64,000 nt of DNA from Legionella norrlandica (GCF_000770585.1 NZ_JNCF01000002.1:62001-126000); one strand, 5' to 3'; shown: positions 48,992 through 61,099, counted from the first letter of the stretch. The notes: a model not told the origin generated them from the sequence alone. Numbers and translations are program-made.

Positions 48992-49435
48992 ATGATAAAA
49001 GATGAGTTAGTACAGCTTTTAGAGCCTATAATTAACAGCATGGGGTATGAACTTTGGGGTTGTGAATATCTTTCTCAAGGGAAACATTCATTATTGCGGA
49101 TCTATATTGATAAACCAGATGGAATAGGAATTGATGATTGTCAGGAAGTTAGTAAGCATGTCAGCTCTTTACTTGATGTGGAAGACCCTATTCCAGGGCA
49201 TTATAGTTTAGAAATATCATCTCCTGGAATACCTCGGCCGTTATTTAGTATCTGGCAATATCAGCGTTATATTGGACATGAAATTCAGGTAAAAACTTTT
49301 AAGCCAGTTAGTGGAAAACGTAAGTTATCGGGTACTATTGTTTCAGCATCTGAGAACGCAGTAGTATTGGATATAAATAATGAACATCAAGAAATACTTT
49401 TATCAAATATTGTGAAAGCAAATTTGACAGTCTAG
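48992..49435 (+). CDS. rimP: Ribosome maturation factor RimP
   Basis: A 147-residue protein needed for 30S maturation. The conserved sequences are [43 protein letters not shown] and [14 protein letters not shown] 48992 gives the family N-terminus [12 protein letters not shown]; an open frame reaching 48938 would run through the terminator hairpin. First protein gene of the nusA-infB operon. Confidence 0.94.
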   Translation: MIKDELVQLLEPIINSMGYELWGCEYLSQGKHSLLRIYIDKPDGIGIDDCQEVSKHVSSLLDVEDPIPGHYSLEISSPGIPRPLFSIWQYQRYIGHEIQVKTFKPVSGKRKLSGTIVSASENAVVLDINNEHQEILLSNIVKANLTV

Positions 49436-49446
49436 AGAGGCGAACA

Positions 49447-50925
49447 ATGAGCAAAGAATTGTTATTAGTTGCTGAGGCATTATCAAACGAAAGAGGTGTC
49501 AGTAAAGACGTTATTATACTTGCCATTCAGGCTGCACTGGAATCTGCAACTCGAAAGATCCTAGGGTTAGATATAGGAGTACGCATCAAGATCGATCCTA
49601 AAACAGGTGAGTATGAAACATATAGATATTGGGATGTAGTTAATGAAGATGAGTTAGAGTATCCAGATCGCCAACTAACTTTAGAACAAGCAAAAGAACG
49701 TAATCCTTCAATAACAATTGGTGGTCGCATTGAAGAAAGCATACCCTCTATAGAATTTGGCCGAATTGAAGCCCAAACAGCGCGACAAGTTATCATGCAA
49801 AAGGTGCGTGAGGCTGAGCGGGAATTGGTAATAGACCAATTTCGTAGTAAGCTTGGACAATTGGTTTATGGAACGGTTAAAAAAGTAACTCGTGATAATG
49901 TTATAATTGACTTGGGAGGTAAAGCAGAAGCATTTTTACCACGCTCTGAAATGCTACCTCACGAAATGTTTCGTCCCAATGATAGAGTTCGTGCGTATTT
50001 ATACGAAATTACCCCACAAGCAAGGGGACCACAATTGTTCGTAAGTCGAACACGGAATGAAATGCTTATTGAATTATTTCGTATTGAAGTGCCTGAGATT
50101 GGCGAAAACATAATAGATATCAAGGCTGCTGCTCGTGATCCAGGAAATAGAGCAAAAATCGCTGTCAAAACGAATGACGGACGCATCGATCCAATTGGCG
50201 CTTGTGTCGGTATGCGTGGGGCTCGAGTTCAGGCTGTTTCTAGTGAATTAGGTGGTGAACGTGTGGATATTGTTCTGTGGGATGATAATCCAGCACAATT
50301 AGTAATAAATGCGATGGCTCCAGCTGATATAACGTCTATTGTTGTTGATGAAGATACTCACACTATGGATCTGGCAGTGGCAAAAGAGCAATTATCACAA
50401 GCAATTGGACGGAATGGGCAAAATGTGCGTTTAGCTAGTCAGTTGACTGGTTGGACATTAAATGTAATGACTACCGAGGAATTTGAAAATAAGAATCAAG
50501 AAGAATCGAGTAAAATAGTTAATCTATTTACCAGTGCCCTAGAAATTGATGAAGAAATAGCCTCATTGTTGGTGGCTCATGGATTTTCTTCTCTTGAAGA
50601 AGTAGCTTATGTTCCTAAAGAGGAATTGTTGGCTATTGAAGAATTTGATGAGGAGATCGTTGAAGAATTACGGAATAGAGCTAATGATAAGTTGCTGACA
50701 ATGGCGCTTTCTTCAGGTAAAGGCTTATCAGGTACTCCGGATGATACACTTTTAAGTATGGAAGGGATGACAGAAGATTTGGCAAATAAATTAGCAAGTA
50801 AAGGAATTACCACAATGGAGGAGTTAGCAGAGCAATCTGTAGATGAATTAATAGAAATTGAAGGTATCACTGAAGAAAAAGCGGGTGCCTTAATAATGAA
50901 AGCAAGAGAACCATGGTTTCAATAA
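49447..50925 (+). CDS. nusA: Transcription termination/antitermination protein NusA
   Basis: A 492-residue protein: N-terminal RNA-polymerase-binding domain (1-125), S1 domain (around [22 protein letters not shown]), two KH domains (including [20 protein letters not shown] and [18 protein letters not shown]), and two C-terminal acidic helix-hairpin-helix repeats (about 365-490), as in E. coli NusA (495). GAGAGG precedes the ATG. It controls pausing and termination and probably acts on the tandem terminators upstream. Confidence 0.97.
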   Translation: MSKELLLVAEALSNERGVSKDVIILAIQAALESATRKILGLDIGVRIKIDPKTGEYETYRYWDVVNEDELEYPDRQLTLEQAKERNPSITIGGRIEESIPSIEFGRIEAQTARQVIMQKVREAERELVIDQFRSKLGQLVYGTVKKVTRDNVIIDLGGKAEAFLPRSEMLPHEMFRPNDRVRAYLYEITPQARGPQLFVSRTRNEMLIELFRIEVPEIGENIIDIKAAARDPGNRAKIAVKTNDGRIDPIGACVGMRGARVQAVSSELGGERVDIVLWDDNPAQLVINAMAPADITSIVVDEDTHTMDLAVAKEQLSQAIGRNGQNVRLASQLTGWTLNVMTTEEFENKNQEESSKIVNLFTSALEIDEEIASLLVAHGFSSLEEVAYVPKEELLAIEEFDEEIVEELRNRANDKLLTMALSSGKGLSGTPDDTLLSMEGMTEDLANKLASKGITTMEELAEQSVDELIEIEGITEEKAGALIMKAREPWFQ

Positions 50926-51141
50926 TGGTATTAGATATTTAGAGGGTCTGTTGATATTTTCTTAGTAGCTTAAGCTGAAAATCTTGATTTAAGCAGAACA
51001 TGCATGACATGTGAGCAACAAAATACAAAAGAACACGGTTTTTCAGCCAAGATAGTAGAAATGCCAATAACTCTTAGATAATGTTAGACGTATTTAAAAT
51101 AGATTCAGCTTTATAAAAAGTTGCTGAGAGGGGATTAAAAT
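50926..51141 (+). other. Gap between nusA and infB
   Basis: A 216-bp AT-rich stretch with scattered short inverted repeats, for example ACATGCATGACATGT near 50999. In many relatives nusA and infB nearly abut. I see no gene or clear terminator; it may hold an infB promoter or a degraded repeat. Confidence 0.3.
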
Positions 51142-53787
51142 ATGGCGGATGTGACGGTTAAACAATTAGCTCAAGTCGTTGGTATCCCGGTTGAGCGCTT
51201 ATTGAACCAGTTACAGGAAGCAGGGTTATCTTTTACCGATGATCAACAGACTGTGAATGAAGAGCAAAAAAGGATCTTACTTAATCACTTAAAAGGTAGT
51301 TCCAGCCGTGATATTGGTGCTGCACCTGAAAAAATAACTTTAAGACGTAAAAGCATGTCTCAAGTCACTGTTGGGCATGATATTCATAGCGGAAAAACAG
51401 TTAATATTGAGGTTCGAAAGAAAAAAACATTTATAAAAAGAAGTCCTGTTGTTGAACAGCCTGAAGCTGAAGTGTCAGTTACGCCCCCAGCGCTGCCTTC
51501 TGCTGCATCAGGAGAAACCATTCATGAAGCAGTACCGACTGAAGAAATTTCAATCACTAGCGAATTACCCGCTGAAATTCCTGAGGTAGAAGAGAGCGAA
51601 GAAACGAACGCTACAGAGACAGTAGCCTCAGTGGAAGAATGTAAAGAAACTCCAATAGTGGAAGAAGGGAAAGGTCCAGAGGTGAAAACAGAAGAAGGAG
51701 GAGAGCCATTAGATATTTTAGGGCCTGATGTTCTTGAAGACACTGCCGAGATTTCTGAGGTTATACCGTCTGTTTCTAAGAAAGAAGAATTTAAAACAGA
51801 AAAATCAAATAAGAAAAAACACATTGAGCCATCTGACTCAGATGTCTCTGAATTCAAAAAAGGTAAGAAAAAACCAAAGTACCAAGTTTTTGACAGAGAT
51901 GATGAGGAGCAAGAAATACATAGGCGTGGTGGACGTAGTAAATTCAAAAAGCGTAAAGGTACTGAAAAATCAGATAAATACAGAGAAGCTGAAGAGTCGT
52001 TAACTCATGGCTTCGCATTACCTACTGCCCCAATTGTCAGAGAAGTTCTTATTCCTGAAACAATCACTGTGGCAGAACTGGCCAAACGCATGTCAGTAAA
52101 AGCGGCTGAAGTAATCAAGATAATGATATCGCTAGGGGCAATGGCCACAATTAATCAGGTCATCGATCAGGAAACCGCTGTTATAGTTGTAGAAGAAATG
52201 GGGCATAAACCTGTAGTTATCAAAGAGGATGCCATAGAAGCTGGTTTGGGCGAAGTCATTTCAAAAGGCACTAAAACGGAATCAAGAGCTCCTGTTGTTA
52301 CAATTATGGGACATGTTGATCACGGTAAAACCTCTTTACTTGATTACATCCGTCGTACCAAGGTTGCAGCTGGTGAAGCAGGAGGTATTACGCAGCATAT
52401 AGGTGCTTATCACGTTAGTACACCAAAAGGCGATGTTACCTTTTTAGATACCCCAGGACATGCTGCATTTACTGCAATGAGAGCTCGCGGTGCACAAGCA
52501 ACTGATATAGTGGTTTTGATAGTGGCAGCTGATGATGGTGTGAAACCTCAGACCATAGAGGCAATTCAACATGCCAAAGCAGCCAAAGTGCCTATAATCG
52601 TTGCGATTAATAAAATGGATAAACCTGATGCAGACCCTGAGCGAGTTATGAATGAATTATCAGTTCATGAAGTAATTCCTGAAGCATGGGGTGGTGACAC
52701 CATGTTTGTTAATATTTCTGCAAAAACTGGCATGGGTATCGACGATCTGCTGGATGCCATTTTACTGCAAGCAGAAGTGTTAGAATTAAATGCTGTGACG
52801 GATGGCGCTGCTAAGGGAGTGGTTATCGAATCTCGCTTGGATAAGGGACGTGGTCCTGTTGCAACTGTTTTGGTCCAAAGCGGAACCTTACATAAAGGCG
52901 ATATCCTATTGGCTGGATTCCAGTATGGACGTGTTCGAGCATTAGTCGGAGATAATGGAGATCTGGTAGACAGTGCTGGCCCATCTATTCCTGTTGAGGT
53001 ATTAGGGCTGTCGGCTATTCCTCATGCTGGCGATGAAGCAGTTGTTGTTTCTGATGAGAAAAAGGCTAGAGAAGTTGCTTTATTCAGGCAAGGTAAATTC
53101 CGCGATGTTAAATTAGCAAGACGCCAAAAAACATCGATAGAAGGTATCATGGAAAACATGACAGCCACCGAATCTAAGGTATTGAACATTGTATTAAAAG
53201 CCGATGTTCAGGGGTCTTTGGAAGCTATTTCGGATGCCTTAGTCAAGCTGTCAACTGATGAAGTGAAGGTAGAAGTGATATCCAGCGGTGTTGGAGGAAT
53301 AACTGAATCTGATGTCCATCTTGCTATAGCTTCTAATGCTATTTTAATAGGATTTAATGTGAGGGCAGATAGTACGGCCAAGCGCCTAGCGGAGCAAGAG
53401 TCTGTATCTATTCATTATTACAGTGTTATTTATGATATTGTGGATCAGATTAAAGGCGCTTTAACTGGTATGCTTGCTCCTCAATTTAAGGAAGAAATTA
53501 TTGGTATCGCTGAAGTTCGAGATGTTTTCAGATCACCAAAACTTGGTGCTATTGCAGGATGTATGGTGATTGAAGGCGCAGTAAAACGCAATAATCCGAT
53601 TCGGGTATTACGATCCAACGTGGTTATTTATGAAGGAACATTAGAGTCATTAAGACGCTTTAAAGATGATGTTTTGGAAGTGCGCCAGGGTTTTGAATGT
53701 GGTATTGGTGTGAAAAATTACAATGATGTAAAACCTGGTGATTTAATTGAAGTATTTGAGACAGTTGAAGTTCAACGTGATTTATAA
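51142..53787 (+). CDS. infB: Translation initiation factor IF-2
   Basis: An 881-residue GTPase that places fMet-tRNA on the 30S subunit. The N-terminal IF2N domain (1-55) is followed by a long charged, low-complexity region (about 100-290, Glu/Ser/Lys-rich), a second IF2N-like domain, and the G domain with G1 GHVDHGKT at 390-397, DTPGHAAF (G3) and NKMD (G4), then domains II to IV ending [28 protein letters not shown] precedes the ATG. Confidence 0.97.
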   Translation: MADVTVKQLAQVVGIPVERLLNQLQEAGLSFTDDQQTVNEEQKRILLNHLKGSSSRDIGAAPEKITLRRKSMSQVTVGHDIHSGKTVNIEVRKKKTFIKRSPVVEQPEAEVSVTPPALPSAASGETIHEAVPTEEISITSELPAEIPEVEESEETNATETVASVEECKETPIVEEGKGPEVKTEEGGEPLDILGPDVLEDTAEISEVIPSVSKKEEFKTEKSNKKKHIEPSDSDVSEFKKGKKKPKYQVFDRDDEEQEIHRRGGRSKFKKRKGTEKSDKYREAEESLTHGFALPTAPIVREVLIPETITVAELAKRMSVKAAEVIKIMISLGAMATINQVIDQETAVIVVEEMGHKPVVIKEDAIEAGLGEVISKGTKTESRAPVVTIMGHVDHGKTSLLDYIRRTKVAAGEAGGITQHIGAYHVSTPKGDVTFLDTPGHAAFTAMRARGAQATDIVVLIVAADDGVKPQTIEAIQHAKAAKVPIIVAINKMDKPDADPERVMNELSVHEVIPEAWGGDTMFVNISAKTGMGIDDLLDAILLQAEVLELNAVTDGAAKGVVIESRLDKGRGPVATVLVQSGTLHKGDILLAGFQYGRVRALVGDNGDLVDSAGPSIPVEVLGLSAIPHAGDEAVVVSDEKKAREVALFRQGKFRDVKLARRQKTSIEGIMENMTATESKVLNIVLKADVQGSLEAISDALVKLSTDEVKVEVISSGVGGITESDVHLAIASNAILIGFNVRADSTAKRLAEQESVSIHYYSVIYDIVDQIKGALTGMLAPQFKEEIIGIAEVRDVFRSPKLGAIAGCMVIEGAVKRNNPIRVLRSNVVIYEGTLESLRRFKDDVLEVRQGFECGIGVKNYNDVKPGDLIEVFETVEVQRDL

Positions 53788-53789
53788 AG

Positions 53790-54158
53790 ATGAGTAGTAA
53801 TTTTAAGAGAACTGACAGAATTGCAGAGATGATTCAACGCAAGCTTGCTTTGATAATTCCTCTGGAAATAAAAGATCCTCGCTTAAAGGGATTCATTACT
53901 ATTTCAGCAGTCAAAGTGACTGCTGATTTAGGCCATGCCAAAGTATACTTTACAGTTCTTAACGAAGATAAAACAGTTGTTGCCAACATATTGAATGGAG
54001 CAGCTAACTATTTGCGAAGCGCACTTGCGAGAAGCATCACCCTGCGAACTGTTCCCCAACTTCATTTTATTTATGATGAGTCAATAGAATATGGGCAACG
54101 GTTGAGCCGCTTAATTGATAAAGTCAATCCCCCCAGCTCAGATGACGACAACAGTTGA
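53790..54158 (+). CDS. rbfA: 30S ribosome-binding factor A
   Basis: A 122-residue KH-like cold-shock protein assisting 16S rRNA 5' processing. Conserved [14 protein letters not shown] at the N-terminus and [15 protein letters not shown] near the end. It starts 2 bp after infB and overlaps truB by 17 bp. Confidence 0.95.
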   Translation: MSSNFKRTDRIAEMIQRKLALIIPLEIKDPRLKGFITISAVKVTADLGHAKVYFTVLNEDKTVVANILNGAANYLRSALARSITLRTVPQLHFIYDESIEYGQRLSRLIDKVNPPSSDDDNS

Positions 54159-55056
54159 AACTCAATACTCGATAAATGGGATTCTTTTATTAAACAAACC
54201 GAAAGGAATTTCATCAAATGCTGCTCTACAGAAAGCGAAGTATTTGTTCGGAGCTAAAAAAGCAGGCCACACAGGCAGTTTAGATCCTTTAGCTACTGGC
54301 ATGTTGCCTATATGTTTTGGAGAAGCAACCAAAATTTGTGAATATCTTCTGAATGCTGATAAGTGTTATGAGACAACAGGTAGGTTGGGTATAAAAACAA
54401 ATACATCGGATTCTACTGGTGAGGTAATATTCTGTGCTGCAGAATGTCATGTTAATAATGCACAACTGTTGGAAGTATTAGAAAAACATAAAGGTAAAAT
54501 TAAACAAATACCATCTATGTTTTCTGCTTTGAAACATAATGGGACTCCTTTATATCGATTGGCTAGAGAAGGAATAGAGATCGAGCGTAAGGCTAGAGAT
54601 ATCTTAATTAGCCATTTGCAATTGGAGCAATTTGATGGAGAGAGTTTTTCATTAATTGTGAAATGCAGCAAAGGAACCTATATAAGAAATTTAATAGAAG
54701 ATATTGGTGACGCTCTGAATGTAGGAGCTCATATGACTAGGTTACATAGGCTTTACACTAGTGGATTTCAAAATAGCCCTATGTATTCACTAGATGAATT
54801 ACAAAATATGCCACACCCCCAAAAGCTTAATTGTTTAATCCCCATGGATCAGGCAATCGATTATTTGGTACCAGTAACTCTTACGGATTCTGAAGTAATT
54901 TCAATTCGCCAAGGTAGAATACTCTCCTATAAAAGTAATGTCAGCGAGGGAGATTATGTGCGGTTGTATAATATCAAATCAGAGTTTGTTGGAATAGGTA
55001 TTGTTTTAAGTCATGGTGATATTAAAGCAAAAAGATTATTGTCATTTAGCCCCTAA
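54142..55056 (+). CDS. truB: tRNA pseudouridine-55 synthase
   Basis: A 304-residue enzyme isomerising U55 in the T loop of tRNAs. The catalytic aspartate is D48 in [12 protein letters not shown], the same number as E. coli Tru[15 protein letters not shown] precedes it, and a C-terminal PUA-like domain ends the protein. The ATG at 54142 is chosen over TTG 54115 because it gives the family N-terminus. Confidence 0.95.
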   Translation: MTTTVETQYSINGILLLNKPKGISSNAALQKAKYLFGAKKAGHTGSLDPLATGMLPICFGEATKICEYLLNADKCYETTGRLGIKTNTSDSTGEVIFCAAECHVNNAQLLEVLEKHKGKIKQIPSMFSALKHNGTPLYRLAREGIEIERKARDILISHLQLEQFDGESFSLIVKCSKGTYIRNLIEDIGDALNVGAHMTRLHRLYTSGFQNSPMYSLDELQNMPHPQKLNCLIPMDQAIDYLVPVTLTDSEVISIRQGRILSYKSNVSEGDYVRLYNIKSEFVGIGIVLSHGDIKAKRLLSFSP

Positions 55057-55266
55057 TGTCTATGTGTTGGCAATTGAACCCTACAGTCCATTAAAACTTT
55101 TTAAGATCTTACTATCTAGGGAAAACAAGTGAAATGTCAACAGAACTTGGAAATAATTTATGAAATTTTTTAAACAAATTCCTATTCAGCACTTGTTTCA
55201 TTTAGCATGCCTTGGTAGAATGTTCGCCTTTATGAAGAATACTTAGCTTAGTTCCAGGAGTAAATA

Positions 55267-55542
55267 ATGTCGCTAAATAGCGCGGAAAAAGCAGAAATTA
55301 TTAATGAATACAAACGTGGTGAGAAAGATACAGGTTCACCTGAAGTACAAGTTTCTTTAATTACTAGTCGAATTAAATATTTAACTGAGCATTTTAAAGA
55401 AAACAGAAAAGATTTCCATTCCCGACGTGGCTTACAAGAATTAGTTAATAAGCGCCGTAAGCTATTAAAATATTTGAAGCGTAATGATCAAAATCGCTAT
55501 CAAACATTAATCCAAAATTTGGGATTGAGAGATTCTTATTGA
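55267..55542 (+). CDS. rpsO: 30S ribosomal protein S15
   Basis: A 91-residue, four-helix primary 16S rRNA-binding protein, with [33 protein letters not shown] and the C-terminal LGLRDSY. The 210-bp leader upstream has no gene; in E. coli this leader folds into a pseudoknot for autoregulation, which I could not confirm here by eye. CAGGAG precedes the ATG. Confidence 0.97.
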   Translation: MSLNSAEKAEIINEYKRGEKDTGSPEVQVSLITSRIKYLTEHFKENRKDFHSRRGLQELVNKRRKLLKYLKRNDQNRYQTLIQNLGLRDSY

Positions 55543-55601
55543 TTGATGAGATTTTTTGTCTCTTTTTGAAGACACATCAAATAATAAATACAGTTTAAAA
55601 T

Positions 55602-55631
55602 AAAAGGCGCAGTTTTCTGCGCCTTTTTTTT
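55602..55631 (+). terminator. rpsO-pnp intergenic terminator
   Basis: The stem AAGGCGCAG/CTGCGCCTT with a TTTT loop is followed by an eight-T run. It occupies the same position as terminator t1 between rpsO and pnp in E. coli, where partial read-through feeds pnp. Confidence 0.9.
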
Positions 55632-55659
55632 CATTAATTTACTCGATGAGGAATAGTAC

Positions 55660-57849
55660 GTGGCAAAAATTACAAAAGAAATAGCGTTCGGCAATCACAA
55701 GTTAGTATTGGAAACTGGTGAGGTGGCGCGACAAGCTGATGGCGCCATAATGGCTAGCATGAATGGTACACAGGTATTAGTTACTGTAGTTTGGAAAAAA
55801 GATGGTAGTGAGGGCAATGATTTTTTCCCATTGACTGTCAATTACCAAGAAAAATTCTATGCAGTTGGTAAAATTCCTGGCGGATTTAATAAACGAGAAG
55901 GAAGGCCAACTGATAATGAAACACTAATCTCACGTTTGATAGATAGACCAATTCGTCCATTATTCCCAGATAATTTTTTTAACGAAGTACAGATCATTGC
56001 TACAGTTCTATCTTTAAATCCTGAAGTATCTTCGGATATCCTTGCTATGATTGGGGCTTCGGCGGCACTAGCAATTTCGGGTGTCCCTTTCAATGGACCT
56101 ATAGGTGCTGCTCGGGTAGGCTATAAAGAGGGAATTTACTTGTTAAATCCAAGTAGAAAGGAACTTGAAGAGTCTAAGCTTGATCTGGTTATTGCAGGAA
56201 CAAAAGATGCTATTTTAATGGTAGAATCAGAAGCACAAGAGCTAAGTGAAGACATTATGCGTGGTGCTATGATTTATGGCCATGAAATGATGAAGGGAGT
56301 TATAAAAGCAATAGAAGAAATGGCTCGAGAGGTTGGAAAAGCCAAATTAGAATGGAAAGCTCCTGAAATAGATACTGTATTACAGGCTCGCATTGATGAT
56401 ATTGCCCGAAATGAAGTGGAAGAAGCCTATCTTATTAAAGACAAACAGCAACGACATCAACGTTTAGATGAACTGAGAGAACAAACTATTTCTGCTTTGC
56501 TGGTAGAAAATGATGAATTAACTACTGAAGCTATTGCAAACATGTTTGGTGAATTAGAGCGTTCTATAGTTCGCCAACGCATTCTTAATGGGGAACCGCG
56601 TATTGATGGACGCGATCACAAAACAGTCAGGCCAATTGCTATTCGCACTAAATTCTTAGAGAGAACTCATGGTTCTTGTTTGTTTACCAGAGGCGAAACC
56701 CAGGCGCTGGTCGTTGCAACTTTAGGTAATGAGCGTGATGCGCAAATATTAGATGGAATTAGTGGTGAAACGAAAGATCGATTTATGCTTCATTATAATT
56801 TCCCTCCTTATTCAGTTGGAGAAACTGGGCAAGTAGGTAGTCCTAAGCGCCGCGAAATCGGACATGGTCGTTTGGCTAAACGTGCTTTAATGGCTGTGTT
56901 ACCTAATACAAGTGAATTTCCTTATGTATTACGTATCGTATCTGAGATTACTGAGTCTAATGGTTCTAGTTCTATGGCTACAGTTTGTGGAACTAGCTTG
57001 GCATTAATGGATGCTGGTGTGCCTTTAAAAGCTCCTGTTGCTGGCGTAGCTATGGGATTGATTAAGGAAGATGATCGCTATGCAGTATTGACAGATATAC
57101 TAGGTGATGAAGATCATTTAGGTGATATGGATTTCAAAGTAGCAGGTACAGAGAAAGGGATCACCGCTTTACAAATGGATATTAAGATTTCCGGGATTAC
57201 TAACGAAATTATGGAACAAGCTTTGGAACAAGCTTTAGAAGGCCGTCTCCATATTCTTGGTGTAATGAATAATGCTCTCTCTGAGCATAGAGGTGAATTA
57301 TCCCAACATGCTCCAAGAATCTCAACTATGAAAGTAGCTGAAGATAAAATTCGTACCATCATTGGTAAAGGAGGCGCGACAATTAAAGCCCTTATTGAGA
57401 GTACAGGTGTCTCTATAGACATCGACGATTCGGGAGTAATTCAATTATTTTCCCCAGATAAGATGGCTCTGGAAGAAGCACAAAAACAAATTAAAGCACT
57501 AATTGCTGAGATTGAAGTAGGTCAGACATATCAAGGTAAAGTGAGCAAGATAGTTGACTTTGGTGCATTTATTAATTTACTTCCAGGCAAAGACGGTTTG
57601 CTGCATATTTCTCAAATATGTGTTGATAGAACACAGAAGGTGGAAGATGTACTTCAGGAAGGTCAGGATATTGAGGTATTTGTCGCGGGAATTGATAAGC
57701 AAGGCCGAGTAAAACTGGAATGGAAAAATAAACCTCTGACTGCTGAGAAGGAAGTTGATGAGGTAAAAGAAACCTCTGCTACATTTCTGACAATAGAGGA
57801 GCAACCTGAAGAAGTTAGCACTGATAGTAAGATTTCTGAAGAAGAGTAG
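55660..57849 (+). CDS. pnp: Polyribonucleotide nucleotidyltransferase (PNPase)
   Basis: A 729-residue 3'-5' phosphorolytic exoribonuclease. Two RNase PH-like domains (1-210 and 315-540; the second contains [16 protein letters not shown]), a KH domain with [12 protein letters not shown], and a C-terminal S1 domain ([20 protein letters not shown]) ending in an acidic tail. GTG start at 55660, with GAGGA seven bases upstream. It is the catalytic partner in RNA degradosome-type turnover and closes the conserved block. Confidence 0.97.
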   Translation: MAKITKEIAFGNHKLVLETGEVARQADGAIMASMNGTQVLVTVVWKKDGSEGNDFFPLTVNYQEKFYAVGKIPGGFNKREGRPTDNETLISRLIDRPIRPLFPDNFFNEVQIIATVLSLNPEVSSDILAMIGASAALAISGVPFNGPIGAARVGYKEGIYLLNPSRKELEESKLDLVIAGTKDAILMVESEAQELSEDIMRGAMIYGHEMMKGVIKAIEEMAREVGKAKLEWKAPEIDTVLQARIDDIARNEVEEAYLIKDKQQRHQRLDELREQTISALLVENDELTTEAIANMFGELERSIVRQRILNGEPRIDGRDHKTVRPIAIRTKFLERTHGSCLFTRGETQALVVATLGNERDAQILDGISGETKDRFMLHYNFPPYSVGETGQVGSPKRREIGHGRLAKRALMAVLPNTSEFPYVLRIVSEITESNGSSSMATVCGTSLALMDAGVPLKAPVAGVAMGLIKEDDRYAVLTDILGDEDHLGDMDFKVAGTEKGITALQMDIKISGITNEIMEQALEQALEGRLHILGVMNNALSEHRGELSQHAPRISTMKVAEDKIRTIIGKGGATIKALIESTGVSIDIDDSGVIQLFSPDKMALEEAQKQIKALIAEIEVGQTYQGKVSKIVDFGAFINLLPGKDGLLHISQICVDRTQKVEDVLQEGQDIEVFVAGIDKQGRVKLEWKNKPLTAEKEVDEVKETSATFLTIEEQPEEVSTDSKISEEE

Positions 57850-57850
57850 G

Positions 57851-57909
57851 ATGTAATCGGTCACCCCTAATATACTTCTTTGAAGTTTATTAGGGGTGAC
57901 CGATTACAT
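57851..57909. repeat. 59-nt near-perfect palindrome after pnp
   Basis: The arms of 22 nt are exactly complementary: ATGTAATCGGTCACCCCTAA at 57851 onward and its reverse complement ending at 57909. Inside them are one T-T mismatch, a further 5-bp ACTTC/GAAGT stem and a TTT loop. It begins one base after the pnp stop. There is no T run on either side, so it is not a standard intrinsic terminator, although it may protect 3' ends or end transcription of the two convergent genes. A short mobile palindrome is another possibility. Confidence 0.85.
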
Positions 57910-57985
57910 CGGGAGCAGGGAAAAGGTTGACTAACCTGCTAGGGATTCTACTCTACTCCCTGTTTCTATCTAATCCAGAATTTGC

Positions 57986-58525
57986 TTAACTGATTAAATT
58001 CAAAAACTCAATTCGGCTGCTTGGGCTATTGCGCATTTCACCAAGCATTACTGAGGTAGTCATTACGGAGTTTTGTTTTTCTACTCCGCGCATCATCATG
58101 CAAAGATGTTTTGCTTCAATAACTACTGCGACTCCACGAGCTCCAGTAATGGATTCAATGCAATGAGCAATTTCTCCAGTCAATCGTTCTTGAATTTGAA
58201 GACGTCTTGCGTAAAAGTCAACAATTCGAGCAATTTTAGATAACCCTATGACTTTTCCGTGTGGCAAATATCCAACATGACATTTCCCAAGGAAAGGCAA
58301 TAAGTGATGCTCACATAATGAATACAGTTCTATGTCCTTGACAATAACCATCTCACTCATGTCAGAATCAAACAGAGCCTCATTAATGATTTCATCTAGG
58401 TTCTCATTATAGCCCTTTGTCAAATACCGCAAGGCGTTTGCTGCTCTTCCAGGAGTATCTTTTAGTCCTTCACGGGTTATGTCTTCGCCTAATTCTTTAA
58501 GTAAATTTGAGTATAATTTTTCCAT
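57986..58525 (-). CDS. folE: GTP cyclohydrolase I (FolE type)
   Basis: A 179-residue enzyme converting GTP to 7,8-dihydroneopterin triphosphate. Zinc and active-site residues are present in [10 protein letters not shown] and KHLCMMMRG, with [20 protein letters not shown] between. ATG 58523-58525 with AGGA nine bases upstream is preferred to the TTG at 58552. It lies 11 nt after the hinT stop and likely shares its transcript. Confidence 0.95.
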   Translation of the reverse strand: MEKLYSNLLKELGEDITREGLKDTPGRAANALRYLTKGYNENLDEIINEALFDSDMSEMVIVKDIELYSLCEHHLLPFLGKCHVGYLPHGKVIGLSKIARIVDFYARRLQIQERLTGEIAHCIESITGARGVAVVIEAKHLCMMMRGVEKQNSVMTTSVMLGEMRNSPSSRIEFLNLIS

Positions 58526-58536
58526 AGCAAGAATTC

Positions 58537-58878
58537 CTAACCTGGTGGCCAAGTCATTTGACGTCCACCAAGTAAATGTAAGTGAATGTGGTAAACTTCC
58601 TGCCCGCCACCAGAATTAACATTAAAAACCAATCGATAACCTTGTTCACTTAGGCCCTCAGCGCGAGCTAAATGTTTTGCTCTGATTATAAGATTACCAA
58701 GAAGCTCATGTTCTTCATCAGACACATCATTGATGGTTGCAATATGTTTTTTAGGTATAATCAATAAATGTGTTGGTGCTTGAGGCCTAATATCGCGAAA
58801 AGCCAAGATATTATTGTCTTCGAAAACTACTGTTGCAGGGATTTCACCCTGGACAATTTTGCAAAACAAACAATTCAT
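58537..58878 (-). CDS. hinT: HIT-family protein (HinT-like purine nucleoside phosphoramidase)
   Basis: A 113-residue histidine-triad protein. The active-site motif [12 protein letters not shown] is complete, and [17 protein letters not shown] at the N-terminus is typical. HinT hydrolyses AMP-lysine-type phosphoramidates and aminoacyl-adenylates. First gene of a hinT-folE pair. Confidence 0.95.
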   Translation of the reverse strand: MNCLFCKIVQGEIPATVVFEDNNILAFRDIRPQAPTHLLIIPKKHIATINDVSDEEHELLGNLIIRAKHLARAEGLSEQGYRLVFNVNSGGGQEVYHIHLHLLGGRQMTWPPG

Positions 58879-59137
58879 AGGTCATCCGCATTTTAGATTC
58901 AAAATGATATTATACCTTAGAAACTTCAAAATGCTATTTTTAGCCTATGGCTTTTTCTTCCCAAGAAATTTTTAAAGATTCACAAGAGTATGGATTATTA
59001 CTTATCCTTAAAATTTCCAGAATAAGAATCAACCCCAACCCTATTTCTTTGGTTGAGTCTATTGAGAAAACTTGTCTTTGCCTTTTAATATGATTTTTCG
59101 CATAATACCCTTTTATTACTATATTTAAGGTGTGTAA
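58879..59137. other. Divergent intergenic region between hinT and ppa
   Basis: About 260 bp of AT-rich sequence that must hold the divergent promoters. No gene, RNA or repeat is seen. Confidence 0.35.
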
Positions 59138-59668
59138 ATGAGTTTAATGGAGATTCCAAGCGGTCGCGATGTCCCAAATGAAATTAATGTAATCATTGAA
59201 ATTCCTATGCATGGAGAGCCTGTAAAATATGAGGTTGATAAACAAACGGGGGCTTTATTCGTAGATCGATTTATGACTACTGCTATGTTTTATCCAACGA
59301 ATTATGGTTATATACCTAATACCTTATCAGAAGATGGAGATCCAGTCGATGTGTTGGTTATTACTCCAGTTCCTTTAATCAGTGGGGCTGTGATTCCCTG
59401 TCGTCCAGTTGGCATGCTCAAGATGGTAGATGAATCCGGAGTAGATGCCAAGATATTAGCTGTTCCAACGTCAAAGTTAAGTAAAATGTATCAATCCGTG
59501 CAGATTTACCAAGATATTCCTCAACATTTATTATTATCTATTGAGCATTTCTTTAAGCATTATAAAGACTTAGAAGAAGGGAAATGGGTAAAAATTGAAG
59601 GTTGGGCTGGGCCAGATCAGGCTCGAGAAGAGATAATCTCTAGTGTTGCCCGGTACAAAAATAAATAA
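59138..59668 (+). CDS. ppa: Inorganic pyrophosphatase (family I)
   Basis: A 176-residue soluble, Mg-dependent enzyme matching E. coli Ppa throughout: [17 protein letters not shown], the metal-binding [10 protein letters not shown] signature, CRPVGMLKM and [17 protein letters not shown]. It removes pyrophosphate from biosynthetic reactions. Probably monocistronic, with a hairpin after it. Confidence 0.97.
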   Translation: MSLMEIPSGRDVPNEINVIIEIPMHGEPVKYEVDKQTGALFVDRFMTTAMFYPTNYGYIPNTLSEDGDPVDVLVITPVPLISGAVIPCRPVGMLKMVDESGVDAKILAVPTSKLSKMYQSVQIYQDIPQHLLLSIEHFFKHYKDLEEGKWVKIEGWAGPDQAREEIISSVARYKNK

Positions 59669-59697
59669 AAGAGATAAATGGCAACATACTTTAATAA

Positions 59698-59726
59698 GCT
59701 GAGCGCTGTGCTTATGTGCGCTCAGC
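59698..59726 (+). terminator. Hairpin after ppa
   Basis: A 9-bp perfect stem GCTGAGCGC/GCGCTCAGC with an 11-base loop; the T-rich run (ATCTATTTTTC) starts a few bases later. Confidence 0.65.
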
Positions 59727-59833
59727 ATGAATCTATTTTTCTAAAATTTAAAAATTGAGGCTTCTCCTACCTACTTCAAAATAGTAGGTTCTATTGTATA
59801 ATTTGATATCCCGAAAAAGCATAAGGATGCTAA

Positions 59834-61099
59834 GTGCCACTCCCTCTTTCAACCTTGTTAATTTTATTATTTCTTCTTATCTGTTTGTCTGCCTTTTTTT
59901 CTGGTTCAGAAATAGGAATGATGTCTATCAATAGATATAAATTGCGACATTTGGTAAAAAATAATAATAAACAAGCCATTAGAGTCAATCATATGTTGGC
60001 TAGACCTGACAAACTGTTAAGTGTGGTCTTAATTGGCAATACTCTGGCTAATATAGTAGCTTCTACTCTAGCTACTTTAATTGGACAACGATTTTACGGT
60101 GATGCCGGCGTCGCAATAGCAACTGCCTTGCTGACTATGGTGATTTTAGTTTTTGCTGAAATGACTCCTAAAATATTAGCGGCAATTTATCCCCAACAAG
60201 TAGCTTTTGCCGCCTCATTACCATTGAACATTTTAGAATGGCTCTTTTCTCCTTTAGTGCATTTTATAAGCTTCATCTCTAATGGTGTTCTGCGACTATT
60301 TGGTATATCAATAAATCGGATTCAAAAAGAAGTGTTAACAGGTGAAGAATTAAGATCGGTAGTTCACGAAGCGGGTGGTTTGATGCCAGTGGAACACAAA
60401 AGTATGCTAATTAGTTTATTAGATTTAGAACAGGCAACTGTTGAAGATATTATGGTGCCTAAGGCAGATATAGTGGGAATTGATCTGGATTTGCCTTGGG
60501 TAGAGCTTTTGGAGCAATTAGAAACAGCGCAACATACCAGGTTACCTATTTATCATAGTTCTATTGAAAATTTGGTAGGGATGATTCATGTAAGAAATGT
60601 TTTAAATTTAGCGATAGAAGATAAGCTAACTCTTGAAAACTTATTAAATAGCGCTGAAGCTCCTTACTTTATTCCCGAAGCAACTCCATTGAATATCCAA
60701 ATATTAAATTTTAGGAAAATGAAAAGACGCAGTTGCTTTGTTGTGGATGAATATGGAGATATTTTAGGGCTGGTGACTATGGAAGACATTCTCGAAGAAA
60801 TTGTCGGAGAATTTACAACCGATATAGCCGCCCTAAGTCGTGATATTATCCCTCAAGAAGATGGATCAGTGATTGTTGATGGGAGTATCACTATTCGTCA
60901 TTTAAATCGTATGCTGAGTTGGACTTTGCCTTTGATTGGACCAAGGACTTTAAGCGGTCTGATTATTGAACATTTAGGATATATACCTCCTCCGGATTCT
61001 TGCGTAGCTATAGACAATTATCACATTGAAATTTTAAGGGTCAGTGATAATATCATTAGAGGAGTAAGGATGATTAAGGTGAATAGAAAAAGAATATAG
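59834..61099 (+). CDS. CNNM/CorC-type membrane protein (DUF21-CBS-CorC_HlyC; YfjD-like)
   Basis: A 421-residue protein. An N-terminal DUF21 domain (1-180) has about four TM segments and AFFSGSEIGMMSINRYKLR, followed by a CBS pair (about 205-330, TVEDIMVPKADIVGIDL and EYGDILGLVTMEDILEEIVGE) and a C-terminal CorC_HlyC transporter-associated domain. Such proteins are linked to Mg2+/Co2+ efflux or homeostasis. GTG start at 59834 with AAGGA six bases upstream. Old hemolysin-like annotations of this family are misleading. Substrate not inferable. Confidence 0.88.
   Translation: MPLPLSTLLILLFLLICLSAFFSGSEIGMMSINRYKLRHLVKNNNKQAIRVNHMLARPDKLLSVVLIGNTLANIVASTLATLIGQRFYGDAGVAIATALLTMVILVFAEMTPKILAAIYPQQVAFAASLPLNILEWLFSPLVHFISFISNGVLRLFGISINRIQKEVLTGEELRSVVHEAGGLMPVEHKSMLISLLDLEQATVEDIMVPKADIVGIDLDLPWVELLEQLETAQHTRLPIYHSSIENLVGMIHVRNVLNLAIEDKLTLENLLNSAEAPYFIPEATPLNIQILNFRKMKRRSCFVVDEYGDILGLVTMEDILEEIVGEFTTDIAALSRDIIPQEDGSVIVDGSITIRHLNRMLSWTLPLIGPRTLSGLIIEHLGYIPPPDSCVAIDNYHIEILRVSDNIIRGVRMIKVNRKRI

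Noticed and set aside
51522-51947. 141-codon frame antisense to infB
   Set aside because: A Ser-rich shadow of the low-complexity acidic region of IF-2.
59834-61099. Hemolysin annotation for the CorC/HlyC-domain protein
   Set aside because: The DUF21-CBS-CorC architecture is that of CNNM-type ion-homeostasis proteins; the hemolysin label is a historical artefact.
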